Shown in pieces: positions 11,020 to 12,643 of a DNA stretch of 12,643 nucleotides; the stretch's first letter is position 1, and each line of letters begins with the position of its first letter. Under the pieces are notes generated by a model. The model did no database searches and was not told the origin of the DNA. It worked only from the letters and a program-made list of their open reading frames with translations. A program made the translations under genes and the position numbers. The DNA lies in contig CAMCOB010000031.1 of NCBI GenBank assembly GCA_945876305.1, forward strand, positions 1 through 12,643, written 5' to 3'. This DNA is from Bifidobacterium breve. Its GTDB lineage: Bacteria > Actinomycetota > Thermoleophilia > Miltoncostaeales > Miltoncostaeaceae.

Positions 11020-11026
11020 CATCCCC

Positions 11027-12211
11027 GTGAGTTCATCCCCACGAGGACGGCGCCCACCGCCCAGAAATCCCCGGCGACGCAGACGCAGGCAGCGCGGCAA
11101 CCCGCTGGTAATGATCAGCCTCCTTATCGTCGTGGTGATTCTGGCCGCCGTCGCCTACTCAGGCGGCGACGAGTCCCCGGCGCCGTCAACAGCGGATGCC
11201 GCACCCGCTGCCAGAACCCCCACGGCAGAGAGCGCGGCGCCTCTGCAGGGCACCGCGAATGTGACCATCACCTCGGTGGGCGACGTGGTGATGGGCACGC
11301 CCGAGTTCGGGTTGCCGCCGGCAGGCGGATCAACCCTCTTCAGTTCGGTGGCGCCGCTATTGAAGGGCGACGTGGTATTCGGCAATCTCGAAGAGGCCCT
11401 GGCGACCGGCCCGGGGTCGAAGTGCGGCGGCCCGAGCGGTGGCGGGTGCTACGCGTTTGCCAGCCCGCCCTCGTACGCACGCAACCTCAAGGCTGCGGGC
11501 TTCACCGTGATGGGCATCGCCAACAACCATGCGCTCGACTGGGGCACGAGCGGGCAGCGCAGCACCGTGGCCGCGCTCGATTCGCAGGGAATCCTCCACG
11601 CCGGACGGCCCGGTGAGATCGCCGTGCAGAAGTTGCCGGAGGGCGGATCGGTGGCCGTCATCTCGGTGGCGCCCTACTCGTGGTCGCAGAACGCCCTGAA
11701 CATTCCCTCCACCGTGGCCCTGGTACGCAAGGCCACGACGATGGCACCCATCGTAATGGTGAACATTCATGTGGGAGCGGAGGGTTCGAGCGCGACGCAC
11801 GTGCCACGCGGGAGTGAGACCTTCCTCGGAGAGGACCGCGGCAACTCGCGTGCGCTCGCACGCGCCATGGTCGATGCCGGCGCCGATCTGGTGGTTGGCC
11901 AAGGCCCCCATGTGCTGCGCGGCATGGAGTTCCGCAACGGGCGGCTCATCGCCTACAGCCTCGGCAACTTCCTTGGCTACAAGACGTTCTCGGTGGGTGG
12001 GGTCAGCGGCCAGAGCGGTGTGCTCGCAGTGAGCCTCGCGCCCGACGGCGCGTTTACCGCCGCACGCTTCTCCCCCACCACGCTCTCCGGGGACGGCGTG
12101 CCGTCACCCGGTGGATCGGGCATCTCGATCATCCAGTCGCTGTCGCAACAGGACTTTGGCCGGACGGCAGCACGTATCTCATCCAACGGTGACATCACTC
12201 CACCGCGCTGA
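11027..12211 (+). CDS. Membrane-anchored CapA-family protein (PGA_cap domain, metallophosphatase-like fold)
   Basis: 394 aa, named for the poly-gamma-glutamate capsule protein CapA/PgsA. The N-terminus is a very basic cytoplasmic tail (Arg/Pro-rich, 7-24), one transmembrane helix at about 27-44, then an Ala/Pro/Thr linker to about 72, so the catalytic domain lies outside the membrane. Domain motifs in order: VGDVVMG with D86, N120-L-E122, NNHALDWG (N166-N167-H168), N246-I-H248-V-G-A-E252, GADLVVGQGPHVLRG with H295, and AYSLGNFLGY. These match the metal and phosphate ligands of the calcineurin-like CapA fold, except that the Trp usual in the HWG.E motif is Val. No capB or capC ligase genes are nearby, so a capsule role is not supported; many stand-alone CapA homologues have unknown substrates. 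A lipoprotein gene follows 18 bases later, probably co-transcribed. Confidence 0.88.
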   Translation: MSSSPRGRRPPPRNPRRRRRRQRGNPLVMISLLIVVVILAAVAYSGGDESPAPSTADAAPAARTPTAESAAPLQGTANVTITSVGDVVMGTPEFGLPPAGGSTLFSSVAPLLKGDVVFGNLEEALATGPGSKCGGPSGGGCYAFASPPSYARNLKAAGFTVMGIANNHALDWGTSGQRSTVAALDSQGILHAGRPGEIAVQKLPEGGSVAVISVAPYSWSQNALNIPSTVALVRKATTMAPIVMVNIHVGAEGSSATHVPRGSETFLGEDRGNSRALARAMVDAGADLVVGQGPHVLRGMEFRNGRLIAYSLGNFLGYKTFSVGGVSGQSGVLAVSLAPDGAFTAARFSPTTLSGDGVPSPGGSGISIIQSLSQQDFGRTAARISSNGDITPPR

Positions 12212-12217
12212 CCACAC

Positions 12218-12223
12218 GAAAGG
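12218..12223 (+). promoter_or_regulatory. Ribosome binding site of the lipoprotein gene
   Basis: GAAAGG lies 6 bases before the ATG at 12230 and selects this codon over the ATG two codons further in. Confidence 0.55.
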
Positions 12224-12229
12224 CACCCC

Positions 12230-12643
12230 ATGTCCATGCCCGCACGTATTGCAGCAGCACTTGCCCTCGCAGCCGTACCGGTCATCGTCCTCACCGGATG
12301 CTCATCCGACAGCACGACCACCGTCACCGATACCGCGACCACCACCGTGACAACTCCTGCTGCAGACACCACGACGGCCGCCGTGACCACGACGACGGCC
12401 AGCACGGTCACCGAGCCGAGCGCACCCACCCGGTGCGCCAATGGCGATCTCGACGTGACCCTGGGCCAGGGCCAGGCGGGAGCGGGGTCGGCCGAGGTCG
12501 TCGTCGTCCTCACCAACAATGGCATGGGGCCGCCGTGCACGCTGGGGGGCTACCCCGGCATGGCGTTCTACGCCGCGAACGGCACCGAGCTCGCTGGCAC
12601 TGTCAAGCGGGGCGGCACCACGCTGTTCACCGACCCGGGCCCC
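12230..12643 (+). CDS. Lipoprotein with DUF4232-type domain, 3' end outside the window
   Basis: 138 codons are present without a stop; the gene runs off the window. Residues 1-24 form a lipoprotein signal peptide: MSMPARIAA, a hydrophobic Ala/Leu/Val core and the lipobox L-T-G-C24, so the mature protein should be lipid-anchored at Cys24. A Thr-rich low-complexity spacer follows (about 28-66, mostly Thr, Val, Ala), typical of actinobacterial cell-surface linkers and a possible O-glycosylation region. The domain then opens with a Cys (TRCANGDLDVTLG), followed by VVVVLTNNGMGPPCTLGGYPGMAF. That pattern, two Cys with N-N-G-x-x-x-x-C-x-L-x-G-Y-P-G, resembles DUF4232 proteins of actinobacteria, whose function is unknown. 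It lies 18 bases after the CapA-like gene, suggesting an envelope operon. Confidence 0.8.
   Translation, partial: MSMPARIAAALALAAVPVIVLTGCSSDSTTTVTDTATTTVTTPAADTTTAAVTTTTASTVTEPSAPTRCANGDLDVTLGQGQAGAGSAEVVVVLTNNGMGPPCTLGGYPGMAFYAANGTELAGTVKRGGTTLFTDPGP

Overview
The window reads as chromosomal DNA from a high-GC actinobacterium (Actinomycetota), probably not one of the well-studied genera. Three things point there. The 2-oxoglutarate dehydrogenase E1 is fused to an E2 succinyltransferase in the Kgd/OdhA manner, a fusion known from actinobacteria. GTG starts are common, and several genes begin within a few bases of a TANNNT -10 box, as in actinobacterial leaderless transcripts. G or C strongly dominates third codon positions. 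No rRNA, tRNA, CRISPR array, insertion sequence or phage gene was seen, and no gene-free stretch reaches 300 bases.

Layout. (1) 2-481: the 3' part of nadC (NAD biosynthesis), cut by the window edge. (2) 593-2458: an exported type I sulfatase with its own likely leaderless promoter. (3) 2519-4030, minus strand: a secreted beta-propeller-like protein of unknown function, convergent with the sulfatase; a strong GC hairpin at 2471-2505 separates them. (4) 4206-10254: a three-gene operon of a giant lipoyl-PSBD-E2-E1 2-oxoglutarate dehydrogenase protein (1327 aa), dihydrolipoamide dehydrogenase (E3), and a compact lipoate ligase/octanoyltransferase-family protein. (5) 10268-10920, minus strand: a VapBC-type toxin-antitoxin pair whose promoter lies inside a palindrome. 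(6) 11027 to the window end: a membrane-anchored CapA-type protein followed by a lipoprotein of the DUF4232 type, cut by the window edge.

The most notable system is region 4. From family knowledge, mycobacterial Kgd and corynebacterial OdhA lack their own lipoyl and peripheral-subunit-binding domains, and must borrow the lipoyl group of another E2. Here one polypeptide carries a complete lipoyl domain with its target lysine, an Ala/Pro swinging arm, an E3-binding-type domain, the E2 catalytic domain and the whole E1. E3 overlaps it by ATGA, and a lipoyl-attachment enzyme follows five bases later. The locus therefore looks like a self-contained 2-oxoglutarate dehydrogenase: decarboxylation, succinyl transfer, reoxidation, and possibly loading of its own cofactor.

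Other points of interest are recurrent leaderless-type promoters with small inverted repeats next to them, an Arg-Lys rather than Arg-Arg Tat-like signal on the sulfatase, and a hexanucleotide tandem repeat that encodes the swinging arm.
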